A DNA stretch of 64,000 bases from Caprimulgus europaeus (taxonomy: Eukaryota; Chordata; Aves; Caprimulgiformes; Caprimulgidae), in the NCBI GenBank assembly GCA_907165065.1, contig OU015523.1, positions 25,137,834-25,201,833 of the forward strand, read 5' to 3'. Positions 52,216-64,000 of this stretch are shown in pieces. Within the stretch, counting starts at the first letter, position 1, and each line of letters begins with the position of its first letter. Below the pieces are notes generated by a model that saw only the letters and a program-made list of their open reading frames with translations, made no database searches and was not told where the DNA came from. The translations under genes were made by a program, and so were the position numbers.

Positions 52216-54147
52216 GTCCCCTCCATCTGTCTAAGATACCAGCCTTCTACATTGTATTCATTATTTCTCTTCCCCTCAGACATTCCTGTGATAAAGCATG
52301 AGCTTAAAATTCCATTCACCTGTTTATGGTGGTCAGAGGTAATTACTGTAACTGGTTGATGACCAATGAGATCACTTCAGGGAATTCAGCTATAAAACTT
52401 AAGCTATGAAAGGCCATTTTAAATCAATCCCTCTCCTGAAAATCTTCTCCAAAGGCATCTTACTTTTGGTTGTATACTCAGCTAGTAGTGCAACACTGAT
52501 TTGAGAAAAAGTAGCAATGGATACAAGTAATTTTAAAGATGCTTCACAGCCTATGTGTAAGTTTACATTAGTTACAATAAAGTGATTGTTTGTTGGGATT
52601 GAAATGAAAGTTGGGATTTGCAGATAGTTATCACACAATTATGATATTTTCTCTATTCAGAACAGAAAACATTTCTACCTATTGAAAAAAGTCAACATCT
52701 TAATTATAACCAATGTACTACACCAGCTGGCCACATGCAGTTTTACTAAAATGTTAAAAAAGAAGTTGGCACATATAATACATATGTGTTCATAACCATA
52801 ACTCTCAAAAGAAATACTGTTCTGGCTTCCTAAAAGCAGTAATATTGGTCAATAATATCTGTGTCCACATGACAAGCAGTCAAGGAGTGACCTCTTCAGG
52901 AAACAGTGATATTCTAACTCCTGTTTGACAGAGATATCCTTACAGGGCATGATGGCAACTGGGAAAATAAAAAAATAGAAAATACCTATAAAAAAGGAGT
53001 GTTCTTGAGTATTAGGTAAATCCTGCTTTAGCATTTAGATTAAAAAACCCCACTAAATTCAAGAAAGATATTTGAAATATGCCATTTATGTTTGGAATTC
53101 ATGACTAGAGCCTCTGCTGTTGTAAATTGCCATAGAGCCACTGAAGTCTGACTGGTTACACCAGCCTACAGCAAATAAGGATTTGTTTCATGCTGCTTAT
53201 GCACAAAGCTGGTAGAAGGTGCAAACTGCAGGAAAATATAAATGTAAATTCATAAATTAGGAAGGTATTGAACCACAGGATCAAATCCCAATTACTTTTT
53301 GGAAGCCACAGTGAGAAACATAAAGAATAACAGGAACACGGTGCTGAAAGCAAAAAATAAGAGTTATGCTCAGAAGTGGCAAGGATTTCCTTTGTGAGCT
53401 CCCCAACCTTTGCATTCCTTGCTTATGAAACCATAAATTAAATTGGACAGTAACAGCTACACACAGAGTGTTTAGTTCCCTATTGTTTTGTAAGAAACAT
53501 TGAAAATCATCAAGATAATCTGCAATAGAAGGTAAGTTATCTCTTACGACTCAAATTCAACAGGTATAATAAATCAGAAAGTAATGAAATTAAATGTGTC
53601 ACACTTTTAGCATTGCCAGCATGATAGTAAAGAAGGATTTTTTGATGACACAGATTGCTGATGAACTTGTGCTATAGTAATAAACATTATAACCAAAATT
53701 CAGAGAAGAAAAATTTTGGTCACTTGCCAACAAAGAATGTAAAAACAAGGCTTTTAAAACTTTTCTTATTGTTTGTTCCATTATTATACCTGGATAAAAG
53801 AAGTCTTTACTAATATGCTGTGCAAGTGAATGCATAGTTCATGGTAGCATCCACATCTAAAGGCTGGAATATAGCTGAATATATCCAAGGCTGTTTGTTA
53901 TTTGGAGGAAGAAAGAGAATCAGCATCATTATGTTTTCCAGAACAGAGGTGATTAGGCCTGGATTTTAAAGGTCTGTTTCCTGCAAAAGCTGCCTTTTTA
54001 TTGTCATTCTCTCTGCTGATTAAAGAAAAAAGAAGCATTACTTTGAGACAAAGGATTCCTGCTCTGTCTGTTCTTCAAATTCTACAACAAAGACCACCAC
54101 CACCCTAGTTTCAAAAATATTTCTTGCCTAAACTCTGTGTTCCACAA

Positions 54148-55120
54148 TGTGCTGGGGTTTTTTTTGGGGGGTGGGGGGGGGAGCGGTTTTGGTAGTGGGG
54201 GAAGGGCCACCTTGTGAGAAGCTTAGCAAACCTCCCCTGGCTGCAAGGCATACCCCCTACAGCCCAGGCTGAGCCAATTAGCAATAGAGAAATGCCTCTG
54301 TGAATCCATATTTGTGAGGAGAAGGACTGTCCTGAAAGGAAGAAGGTGGAGAGAACCTGGAGGACAGGCCATTGACCTGAACAAAAGACAACCATCGGCC
54401 TAAACACAGGGAGAGCATCATTGCCAGGAGGAGGAGGGGGAGGACAGAGAACCTCAGACACCCAATTCAACCTCATGGAGTAGGAGAAGGCAAAGGAGGT
54501 CCCTGCAGCCCATGGAAGTACAACAGCAGAGCAGACACTCACAAGTAGGCCATGGACGACTCCACGCTGGAGCAGAAAATCCAAGTCCAAGGGCAAGTGT
54601 GACTGAAATTGAGACCTCAAGAATTGCTCACTGCCAGAGCAGGGGTGAGGATGTGCGCTGGACCAGAGGCCCGTCTGCAGCCTGTGGATGTCCCCATGCC
54701 AGAGCCAGGAGCTGAGTCTGAAGAGGTCCGTGTCTTCATGGGAAGCTTGCTTTGGAACACTGTGCTCCTGTGAACTGACTGAACCCTCATTCCCTGCCCC
54801 CTGTGCCGCTCTGGGGGAGAAGGTAGAGACATCGGGAGCAAAGTGATTTGAGCCAAGGAAGAAGGGAGGGGTGGGGGGAGGTGCCTTAAGATGTGGTTGT
54901 TATGTCTCACTGTGCTACTCAGATGAGTGGTAACAAATTAAATTGATTTTTCTTCCCCAAGTTTGAGTCTGTTTTGCCCTTGACCATAACTGGTGAGTGA
55001 GCTCTCCCTGTCCTTCATTCCTAATCCCATGCCCCCTTTGTTGTGACTCCCATCCCACCTCACCGGTTGCGGGGAGTGGGTGCAGGACCGCATGATCTAT
55101 CTGTGGTTTAAACCACCACA
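54148..55120 (+). mobile_element. Solo LTR with perfect target duplication
   Basis: This 973-bp LTR of the same family as 23914-24867 starts TGTGCTGGGG and ends AAACCACCACA. It is flanked by perfect 5-bp repeats CACAA (54143-54147 and 55121-55125). No gag, pol or env is present, so it is a solo LTR. The 169-codon minus-strand open frame across it is a shadow. It lies about 12 kb upstream of CYYR1. Confidence 0.92.
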
Positions 55121-55350
55121 CACAAAACCCTTTAAAAAAATCCCTGTAAATATGCAGTTAGTTATGCTGAGAATCAGCAATATTAAAAATCTGTAATGGC
55201 ATTTCCCATTTTCTTACTCCTGACAGTAAATGACTTGTCTAATTGTTGTAAGCCATTTACAGGTATCTAGGATATGATGAATCTGAACATTCATCATTTC
55301 AGGCCTACTCTTCTTCTGTACAAAAATAAAAGTATTAAAATCCTCGTTTA

Positions 55351-55453
55351 GGGACATGGCTTAGTTGGGAATTTGTCAGTGTTGGGTTAATGATTGGACT
55401 CAATGTTCTTAAAGGTCTTTTCCAATTTAGGCAATTCTGTGATTCTGTGGTTC
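55351..55453 (+). mobile_element. CR1 3' tail, plus strand
   Basis: About 100 bp of CR1 3' UTR: GGGACATGGCTTAG, TTGGACTCAATGTTCTTAAA, GGTCTTTTCCAATTTAGG, then ATTCTGTGATTCTGTGGTTC. It carries the complete tail but no coding sequence, as usual for heavily 5'-truncated copies. It lies 226 bp right of the solo LTR target site. Confidence 0.9.
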
Positions 55454-57164
55454 TTTATATGTCTAGGAATGGTCTCATTTCTTCCACTAGTGTGAGTGGG
55501 ACTACCTGTTTGGTAAAATTAATGTTGTGCTTAAAAGCATTGCTGGATCCACACCTAAAAGTTGTAACTTTTATCAAATTGTTTACTTTTGGTAAGGTCA
55601 CTACTTATAGAACAATCTATTTACAATGGTGGTCCTGCATAGTTTATAGAAAATTGCACTATTTAAGTGGCATTTTAAATTGCATACGTAAGACATAAAA
55701 GTATAATAAAAACATTTTGGGAGTCTCTAGAAATTATTTAAAAGACATCACTCTTACATGTTGATGTTTTCAAAATTGATAGAAACTGAGTGCCTGCTTA
55801 AGCAGGGCACTCAAACCTGTCCTTAATGTTGGTCTGCTTCAAGGGAAGAAAACACCTGTGTAAGTATTTGCTAAATAAGTATGAGCTTAATTCATAAAAT
55901 CTTCCATTAAATGGTCCTGAAAAATAAATGGAAAAGCTGGGATATTCTTTTTCCTGTAGTGTAAACCTTTCACAGGCAGTTCATATTAGCTGTGTTGCAT
56001 GTTTATCCTGCCGTTAGTTAGGAGAGGAATACCATAGATTTATATCTCATTCTCATGTTATTTTTTGTGGCAGGTTTTAATGACTCTCAGAATCCTAATA
56101 TATGGTTCATGGTAGGGATTTGAGAAGATTGGAGAAGCCCTGACAGAGGCAGCAGCAAGCAGAAGGTAAGTGATGCACCCTAGTTATGATATTTTATATG
56201 TCTAAGACTTTTATGACATGTTGGATAACATATCTTTCTTCCTGCACACCTCACTAACAACTCATATGTTCCATTCAGTTGAATAAATGAAATGTTGTTA
56301 CATACAAAGATGAACAAGAGTACTGTCTGTAGAAAATCTGATGGACTTGAACAACTCTCTTAAATGGTAAATAAAAATTTGAATAACAGGTATAATTGCC
56401 TATTTACCAGATAGACTAGAGTAACTTCTGTATTGTCATTCTGGTCTGCTGAGTACATAATATGCTTTAAAAAAGCTTAATTACATACTTAGCTGATAGA
56501 CTAATAGCTACAGTACAAGTAATTTTGCTCTATTAAGTATGAATAAATAAGTATTTACCCAAAATAGAGCCTTCTTAGACTCCTGAATGAAAAGTAAGAA
56601 TTCTTAGTTTCTACCCAAACATGAAAGAATAATAATTAAAGGAAACCCCAAACCAGAAAAAGGGCAAAATAAAGTATTTTTACCTACTAGGATAGCTACA
56701 TAAAAATGAACACATGAAAAAGATTTCACAGAAAATAGAGCATTAAAGTAACACTTTTCCAGCCTCACCCCAGATAGTGTGCTAGCTATATATATCCACA
56801 GGTGAGAAGAAAACTCCCCTTCCATCTTTAAAATGCAATATAGTAATTTCCCTCCTTGCAGGACAAATTGTGCTACAGAGAAGAGGTGGGCCTGCCAGCT
56901 GGGAGGTATTTACGTTGTGTGAGGCTTGAGAGACATCAGAGGAGACCTTGAGGAGACAGTCTTTCCAGATGCTCTGAGCAGCTGCATAAACAACTCCTCA
57001 GTAACCTGTTCAGCACACACCAACAGGTGTGCCCAGTTCTCTTTGAATATGCTAGAGAAATGCCCAGCATCCCTCTGCATCCTAGCAGAACTAGAGACTG
57101 TAAGTGAAATTCAACACCCCGTTCCAAGCAGAGCTAACTTCAAAGTGGGATCGGGTTGTTTGGG

Positions 57165-57865
57165 CTTTGTACAGCAATGTTTTGAATATTTCCAAGGATG
57201 GAGGTTATGAAAATTCACTGGGCAACATGAGCCAGTGTGTAAACACCACTATTGTGATCTTTTTACCTTACGGTTGGAATTTCCCTCGTGATTTGTGAAT
57301 GTTGCCTCTTGCTAGGGTCCTAAAAGGGTTGGATATAGAAGCATCAGTTCCCTTGACTGGCTCGTTACACTCTTTCTAACTCAGTGCAGTATGCAGTGGT
57401 TCTGCATTGCTGCAACGGTGCACTGCTGCTCATGTTAGACCCATCAGTCACCAGCACCCTCAGCTCCTTCGCTGCAAAGCTGCCTCCTGACCCATCAGTT
57501 CTTACCCATGCTGCTTCGCAAGACTGTTCAGTCCCAGGTCAAAGAGTGCATTTGTCTTTGTTGAACTTCAGGAAAATTTTTTCATCCCGTTCCTCCAGCC
57601 TGTTCAGGACCCTCTGAATGCTGCTGCCTTGTCAGCCATTTACCCTTGGTTTGCTGTTATCCACAAAGCTGAGTTCTGTCACATTGCCAAGGTCACAGGT
57701 GGAAATGTCAAACAGCTGGGCTTAGTACTCAGCCCTGAGGAATGCTGGCAGTAATCTGCTGCTAGCTAGATTTTGAACCAGTGAGTACTATTATTTGAGC
57801 CCAATGCTCTTGGCAGCTTTTCACCTATTTTCCAGTGCACCCACCCAGTCCATACTCTTCAAACT
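57165..57865 (-). mobile_element. Old, degraded CR1, minus strand
   Basis: Several landmarks of a minus-oriented CR1 occur in the right order: TTTCCAAGGATGGAG...CACTGGGCAACATGAGCCAGTG (3' part), TTTGTCTTTGTTGAACTTCA, CCTCCAGCCTGTTCAGGACCC, TGCTGTTATCCACAAAGCT (the ATCATCTGCAAAC position) and CTTAGTACTCAGCCCTGAGGAA. Divergence is high and no long frame is intact. Confidence 0.75.
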
Positions 57866-57869
57866 GGCT

Positions 57870-57995
57870 ATAAGGATAATAAATAATAATAAATGTTTTA
57901 ATAACATTTATAATAATGTTAATAAAAAATAAATAATAATAATAAAATAAAATAAATGTTTTATTATTAATAATAAAATCATAAATGTTTTTTGC
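57870..57995. repeat. AT-rich low-complexity tract with palindromes
   Basis: This tract of ATAA/AATAAT units directly follows the old CR1. It contains an 8-bp inverted repeat, TAAATGTT at 57890-57897 with AACATTTA at 57903-57910. It also contains a perfect 20-bp palindrome at 57959-57978 centred on ATTAAT. The motif AATAAATGTTTTA recurs. Confidence 0.85.
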
Positions 57996-58749
57996 ACTTT
58001 ATCACTCCTGAGTCCATACTGTGATTTCATACAGATGCTGAAGGGAAAGGGAGAGAAATAAATGATCCTTGTAGCAATCCATAATTGAAGAATGCAGCTT
58101 GCCATCCTTCCTACGCATTTACTCCATTTCTCTATTTAAGTGCACACCCTTGGACATATGTCATTTTTCTGATTCAAAACTACAGTACTGCATGACCAAG
58201 AGTGTGAATTCCCATACAGAAGCTCTGAATGGCCCTCCACCATCATCAGGAAGGCATACATTAAGACTTTTTAATCCCTTTTCTGGTCCAAATCTAGATT
58301 GTGCCAAGTCTAAGATGTATTTAGACAACACAAGGTGCATATTTACAGCTGGCTTTTGACTATTTTTTCCCAAGAGTCTGCTATGGAATGGCATGTACAA
58401 CACTTACAGTAGCTGATTAGAGGCAATGGATGGAGTGGCTTCTCCACTCACAGGTGACCTGCTGAGATTTTGAAGTTGAAAGGGAAGACCTCTTCTCTTG
58501 TTTTGATCAAGAATTCCACCAGGAGTTCAGGAATATCTTTCATCAGTCAGAAAGTGAATATGCTAGATTTGTAGCTCAAGGATCAAGACTCTTTAGGGAA
58601 GGCTGATTTCTCTTAAGAGCAAGCATATACAAAACTGAGATAGAGATGGCCTAACTGTCTGTTTAGGAAGCACAGATCTATGCTGCAGAGGAAAACTTGC
58701 TGAATGTGTGTATTTTCCCACTTCTAATGTGGTGGAATAATAGCTTAAC

Positions 58750-60160
58750 ATAAGAATGCCTGGTCCAGGCCAGGGCGGATGTCTGCTTTATTCAGTTCTC
58801 TGTCTCAGATAGTGACTAAGGGATGCACAGGATGGAGCATAAGGAAGAGACAAAACCACACTACAGTGCTTCAGTCTGAGACTGAAGAAGTATATCAACA
58901 GATTGTTTGATAATCCTTGAAGGACCATTTTTGTATGAATGTGTCTGAATTTCTTTCTGAATCCCTGAGAAAGCTTATGGCACTCACAGCCTCTATCAGT
59001 AAGGGATTCCACACCTGAGCTATGCATTGTATCAGAAGGTGACTCCTTTTTGTTTGCTTTGAGCTTGTTGTTTTAATGATTCATTTGATGGCCCTTTGTT
59101 CTTATACTGGGAAGCAGTAAATAATCATCCTTTATTTACCTCTGCATTATCATGACTTGATAGATATCATAAAGGACATTTATCTCCCAGGTTGAAGGGT
59201 TCTAGTCTGCTTAATCTCTTTTTATATGGAAGCCTCACACCGTAACCATCCATGTTACCTTCTATTTCACCTTTTCTAGTGGTATTGTATTCTCTTGAGA
59301 TGGGAGGATGAAGGTTATGCATCCTACTGAGGATGCAGCTACCATCTAGGTCTAGCAGCCTAGTGCTGTTTGTTCTTTTGTTCTCTGTTCTATTGGCTTT
59401 TTTGACCACTGCCAAACTTTGAGCTGACATTTTCACAGAACTATTTATTATAATTCTGAAATCTCTTTTTGAATGGTAATTGCTAGTTCAGAGCCCATCG
59501 TTCTTTATGTAAAGTGAGGGTTGTTTTTCCCATTGTGAATCACCTCACGAACAGTGAAATTCATGTGCCATTTTATTTACCCATTTTTCTTCTAAGAACC
59601 TTCTGCAGGCTGTCACAGTTGACATTTTTCTTTTCTTTTGACCTTTGCCCTGAAAGAAATTAATATCATCTGCAAATTGGTACTGCATTCTCTACTTTTA
59701 GATCTTTTAGGTATATGTTAGACAGAATAGGTCCTAGCACCAATTTTTGCAACCTCTCCCCTTTTGCAAAAACATAATTTGTTCCTACCTTCTCTTTCCT
59801 GCTTTTTAGTAAAGTACTAATCCATAAGAGAACTTTCTCCTTTTAGGCCGTAGCAGCTGAGTCTCTTGAAGAACTTTCTGCTTGGGGAGGAGGAGGAATT
59901 CTTGCTGAAAACTTTCTGGAGATCAAGTAGACCATGAGCTTGTGATGCTTGTCTGTGTGCTCAGTCCACTCAGTTCACTTCAGAGGATTTATGCAGATTT
60001 CTGAGGCATGACTCGTCTCTACAGAATAATAATGGGATCTTCCCCAATATCATACTTGTCTGTGCATTTATTAATTTGATTCTTTAGTGCAGCTTCTCTG
60101 TCAGTTTGCTCTACACTGGTATTAGGCCTACAGGTCTTCATTTGCCAGTATAAAAGGAAG
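58750..60160 (-). mobile_element. Very old sauropsid-type CR1, minus strand
   Basis: The left end reads CTGGTCCAGGCCAGGGCGGATGTCTG, near the 3' end of CR1 copies common in turtles and crocodilians. Further right come GGCCCTTTGTTCTTATACTGG, TGATAGATATCATAAAGG, CTGCTTAATCTCTTTTTATATGGAAGC, GAGCTGACATTTTCACAGAACTATTTA, TGGTAATTGCTAGTTCAGAGCC, ATATCATCTGCAAATTGG and AATAGGTCCTAGCACCAA, all in the order expected for that CR1. It is heavily decayed; the match is from memory of the family. Confidence 0.75.
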
Positions 60161-63100
60161 GAACAACAAAAATCATCCTGCTAAAAGCTGTTGGGGAAAG
60201 GAAGTGGCCATGTTTTGCTTTCTGCTCTGACTCACTTCTTGCAAGTTCTCTGTCCCAGTAGATCCACTCCCTGCTATAATGTATGGTAGGGTCCTACAAT
60301 ATCTATTCTCCCCTTACAATGATAACCTGAGATGCAGTTAATATGAAGAATGAGGAAGCTTCTCAGGTAAGGACATGGCTGACCTTGGAGTCCTCATGCA
60401 GATCCTAAACAGCACTGTCATGAATAAAAGTTGCACAGGCAAAGACTGAGGAAAAAAATCCCACCAGAAAAGACCTCAGATTTGTGCTGGTTATTTATGG
60501 ACACAGCTATGTATTGATATTTACTGAAGCGCACATTGATATATCTTTTCCCCTGTCCTTCAGTATTTTAAAAAGGCAAATAGTAGTTTCATAGGCTAGT
60601 TGGAGCTTTAAGTGTGCCATATGACAATAAGGTTGCCATGGAGACTTCTCAGCCTTGAACACTGGTGTAATTAATGTAGAATTCAACTCCTTTTATCTAC
60701 ATGAGAGTTACAAGACAGTATCTTTTTTTTTTTTGGCGATTTTTTTTAAGGGAATGTGCATGCTTTGTGTAACACGGCAAGGCATGTGAATTTGCAAGCA
60801 GTCTCTTGACCTTTGAAACAATGCAGAAAATACAGAAATACAATGTTTGCTGCTGCAAGCAAAGACCGAGATTACAGTCTGTGTGAAAAATGCGTCAGTA
60901 ACAACACAATGGCATCTACTTGCAGGAGGATGCATACAAAGCAGGAGGAAAGCCAGAAACATGATGAAGCACAAAATGGCAGCTCTCCCTCCCTTCTCTT
61001 CCTTTTAGTATCAGTAATGATTTTTCAGATATTATATGGAAATGTCTCTAATTAATTCATTGATAGCTTAGTAGTCACCCAACATACAAATATCTAACCT
61101 GGAAAATTTCCTTTACCTGACATCACAGAAGTAAATGTGGCGTTGTTTGGAGATTATCACCAAAAGCAACATGTTGCATTGACAATGTAGTGCTTCGGAA
61201 AAAAAAAATCTGCATATTTAAGAGCTATGGGCTGAAGAAAGGGATGTTGGCTTTAAGTCAGAGGAAAGATTCTCTTGCAATTCTGTATAATTATTTATTT
61301 ACATTTGGGATGCTCTCCAAGACTGGACCAAAGTTAGCCCACGTTATATATTAGTGCCACTTAGTTTTTTCCTTCCATCTTGTCTGTCTTTAGGGATTCA
61401 GATCCTGCTTGGACTGGATGATTCTTTTTACTGCAGAACTAATGAAATCATGACTGCACAAGAGACAAGAAAATGAGCTATTTCAATGAAATAGGATTTC
61501 AACACAACTGTTTAAAAGTCATTTTTGTTTTGCTTTTGCTAGCACCTATTTAATTTCAACACCTAATATTCTTTATAAATCAACAAGGTTCTGTTAAAAT
61601 TTCTACACTCTTACCATTTGAATTTGAAATAAACAACCATTAGACTGTCTCCCAACAAAAAGCCCCATATTATGTCTGTCTTTATATATTCCAGGGTATG
61701 CTGTCAGTAGAATGTAATATGTGTTCTCAATTCATGCTAATTAACTCAGCTCAGATACTGAAAGATAATATCTCATGCTGAACTTACTTAATGGTCTTTT
61801 TTTCCTCATGGAGACATAAACTAAGGTACAAATAAGGCAGAATTTAAGGATAACTGTAAAAAACCATAGAAAAAATCACCTTTCAAACTCTTTGATATTC
61901 CACCTGATAGTCAGTAGAGCTTCCAGGAGTCACAATATTTCTTTTTTTACCTGTGTACTTACATCCTCTCTGCTATTTTTGAAGTGGAAATACAGGAGAA
62001 ATAGCTACTGATAAAAGCCATGCAATTTAGTCCTTATTTTTGTGACACTAATTGAAGTAAGCAAACCTCAGCCTTCCTTTCAACACATGGTCCAGTTTTA
62101 CATCTACAATGAAGCTGTCAGGTAAACTTAAAAAGAAACCGACGCCAGGAGCAGCAATCACTTCTAGCATAGAGCTAAGAGAGGACAGAAGCCACAAGCC
62201 ACAGCTCTGCAGTGGACAGAGCACAGCCAGCTGGCTATTGGTAAAAACATACCTTCAGAGGTATGTATGCTTCAGACATACATCCTCTGCTCCCTGCAAC
62301 AGCTGGTCCTTAACCAGAAGCCTTTTGAGCAGGGCCTGGACTAGAAAACAGAGGATGTGATCTCCATTTCTGGCCTCCGTCACAATCTTCTTGAGGCCCA
62401 TCTACTCCAAAGGGTTTTCAAGGACCTGACACCCAGTGAACAGGGGTGCCGAAAGACCTTGAAGATGTTGGGCTGGAGTTTTCTGTCTATCAGCAAGTCT
62501 GTTCTCATCCTCCTCCTTCTAACCTTTTGTTCATCCTGTCAAGACTGAAACAGTAGTCCTTTGTTCTGTACCTTACAGAGCACCTTATTTAACTGAAAAC
62601 CTGCTCTCATGCTATGGATAAATTAGTAGATGAGATGTGCTCATGGATGATGTGGCTGGCACACTGCTGCTTGTTTTCATAGCAGTTCTTGTGAGCCAGG
62701 GGTCCCCAGAACGGTGTGTCATGACATCTGAGTGAGACCCTATTTCAGCTGCATCAATGGAAAGGGAAGAGCACAGCAAGACTGGAAACAAACCTTTCTA
62801 AGAGATGAGATGACGTTGTTTCTGCCTCAGCTAAGGCCACATAGTCCTTCACTCACTCCCTCCCAAACATGGGGTAGCTATCTATAACATCTGGGATATT
62901 TTGGTTCTGCTTTTCAAAAAGTATAATCCAAATTCTTCTACCTTCATTCACACTCAGATTTTATTCATCAACCATTTACTTGAATTCATGGGGAATTCAC
63001 AGGTTAAGAGCACTCAATGCAAGAAAAAGTATCAGGATCCAGTTCTAAATAGTAGAAAGATATGAATGCACTTGGTATTTTAACTATAGTTTTGAGAATA

Positions 63101-64000
63101 TATGACAGTAATAACCCCTTACCTGCCCAACAAGAAATAGAAGTGACTAGTATATCACAGGTATAGCAGGTTTTTTTTTTCTTGATGGGTCAGTTCTCAG
63201 GAAACCATTAAGATTCCCTCTAACCTTTTCTGTCCCTGCCCCCAAATTTAAATAACTGAGGAACATCTCTGAAATTATCTGCTGAAGCTTATACACCATG
63301 TGCTTTGAAAATCAATGAGTGTGAATTTCCTAGTACTGCTTGATTTCTTTTACAGCATCAAAATATTTTCAAAAGACAGGAGTAAAGCACTCATCATGGC
63401 AGAAACAACTATTATGACAAAAAAATCTAATTATAAAACCAGTTTCTAATAGCTAACAATGCTGACAGGCAGAAAAAAATGCAATATGGAACTTATGTTT
63501 TCCCAAAGCTATGCACCGCATTTTACGGCTTTAAAATGAGGGCCTTCCATAATGGAAAATGGGATAAATTTCCTCCTGATGTTTGCTCTTCTCACCATGA
63601 ATTGCCTCATTAATGGCTGCTTTCTTTGGCAATCAGATCTTCTTATTTTTCTAGGAAGTAAGTTGTCATTTTAGCAGAACAAAATGGACTATTCACAAAG
63701 TGACTTAGAAGTATGTTGAGAAAAGTGTCTACCCCAACAACGTCTTGTACTTCAGCTTGCTGCTCCGGTGAATACTCTCACTGAAATAAAGAAGATTGCT
63801 TTCATTGCCGGGGTTCTCAGAAATGTGTATAATTGATCCCATTGCTTGGATTCAGTTGTGCAGTCTCTGATGCTGAGGATGAAGGAGAGTGCTGGATCTG
63901 ACAAACAGCAGTTAAGTCCCTGTAGCACAGCAAGTCCTTTCTCCAGGATTCGAGGAAGAATTTTTTTGAGCAGCCACTAAGTGCAAAACACTGACAATGA

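Larger units (their letters stand above)
42401..64000. other. Upstream intergenic region of CYYR1
   Basis: AT-rich DNA upstream of the CYYR1 promoter. I find no convincing protein-coding exon here; the open frames are short and without recognisable domains. Its identifiable content is the CR1 fragments, one solo LTR, simple repeats and candidate splice sites listed separately. In mammals the next gene on this side is ADAMTS1, well separated, so a gene-free flank is expected. The stretches 42400-44780, 45000-52030, 52230-54140, 55460-57160, 57990-58740 and 60170-64000 hold nothing else I can identify. Confidence 0.7.

Noticed and set aside
54111-54620. 169-codon minus-strand open frame
   Set aside because: It lies within the solo LTR in antisense, with no retroviral or host domain.
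62109-62548. Two overlapping frames of 83 and 63 codons starting MKLSGKLKKKP and MISISGLRHNL
   Set aside because: No domain, no signal for a conserved gene, and poor splice context; probably chance openings.

Overview
The window is vertebrate, and its repeats mark it as a bird. It carries many CR1 LINE fragments ending in the diagnostic ATTCTGTGATTCTGTG-type 3' tail, plus ERVL-type LTRs of the kind abundant in avian genomes. There is no bacterial or plasmid content, and no operon, CRISPR array or phage module. The LTR families suggest a neoavian bird rather than a galliform, but the species cannot be fixed by eye.

The one protein-coding gene I can support is CYYR1 (cysteine and tyrosine-rich protein 1) on the minus strand. 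Exon 1 (41800-41893) encodes the signal peptide and lies in a CpG island at about 41250-42400. A 2.07-kb intron with canonical splice sites separates it from exon 2 (39627-39732), which encodes the Cys/Tyr-rich ectodomain. The transmembrane and proline-rich cytoplasmic exons were not found, so positions 1-39626 are read as the beginning of a very long intron 2. Positions 42400-64000 are upstream intergenic DNA. That region contains weak candidates for a divergent non-coding transcript: a splice donor at 42303 and a well-framed 49-nt exon at 46681-46729.

Intron 2 is a layered record of transposition. From the left it holds an ERVL-type LTR split by a CR1 (3530-4956) and a nearly 3-kb CR1 carrying endonuclease and RT relics, inserted into an older CR1 (9214-12376). 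Next come a second LTR of the first family with an acidic-coding GAG/GAY repeat (15190-15933) and a solo LTR nested inside another solo LTR (23739-25309). The outer LTR has a perfect 5-bp target duplication and the inner one a one-mismatch duplication. The rest of the intron holds two more CR1 fragments (27493-30637), a 270-bp AAGGG pentanucleotide array (29535-29804) and an old CR1 relic (37310-37720).

The upstream flank holds short CR1 tails (44784, 52041, 55351) and a solo LTR with perfect target duplication (54148-55120). It also has an old CR1 (57165-57865) next to a palindromic AT-rich tract, and a very old sauropsid-type CR1 (about 58750-60160). All three RT fragments that span the polymerase active site have lost at least one catalytic aspartate. 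Most other open frames are shadows of repeats or random openings in AT-rich DNA.
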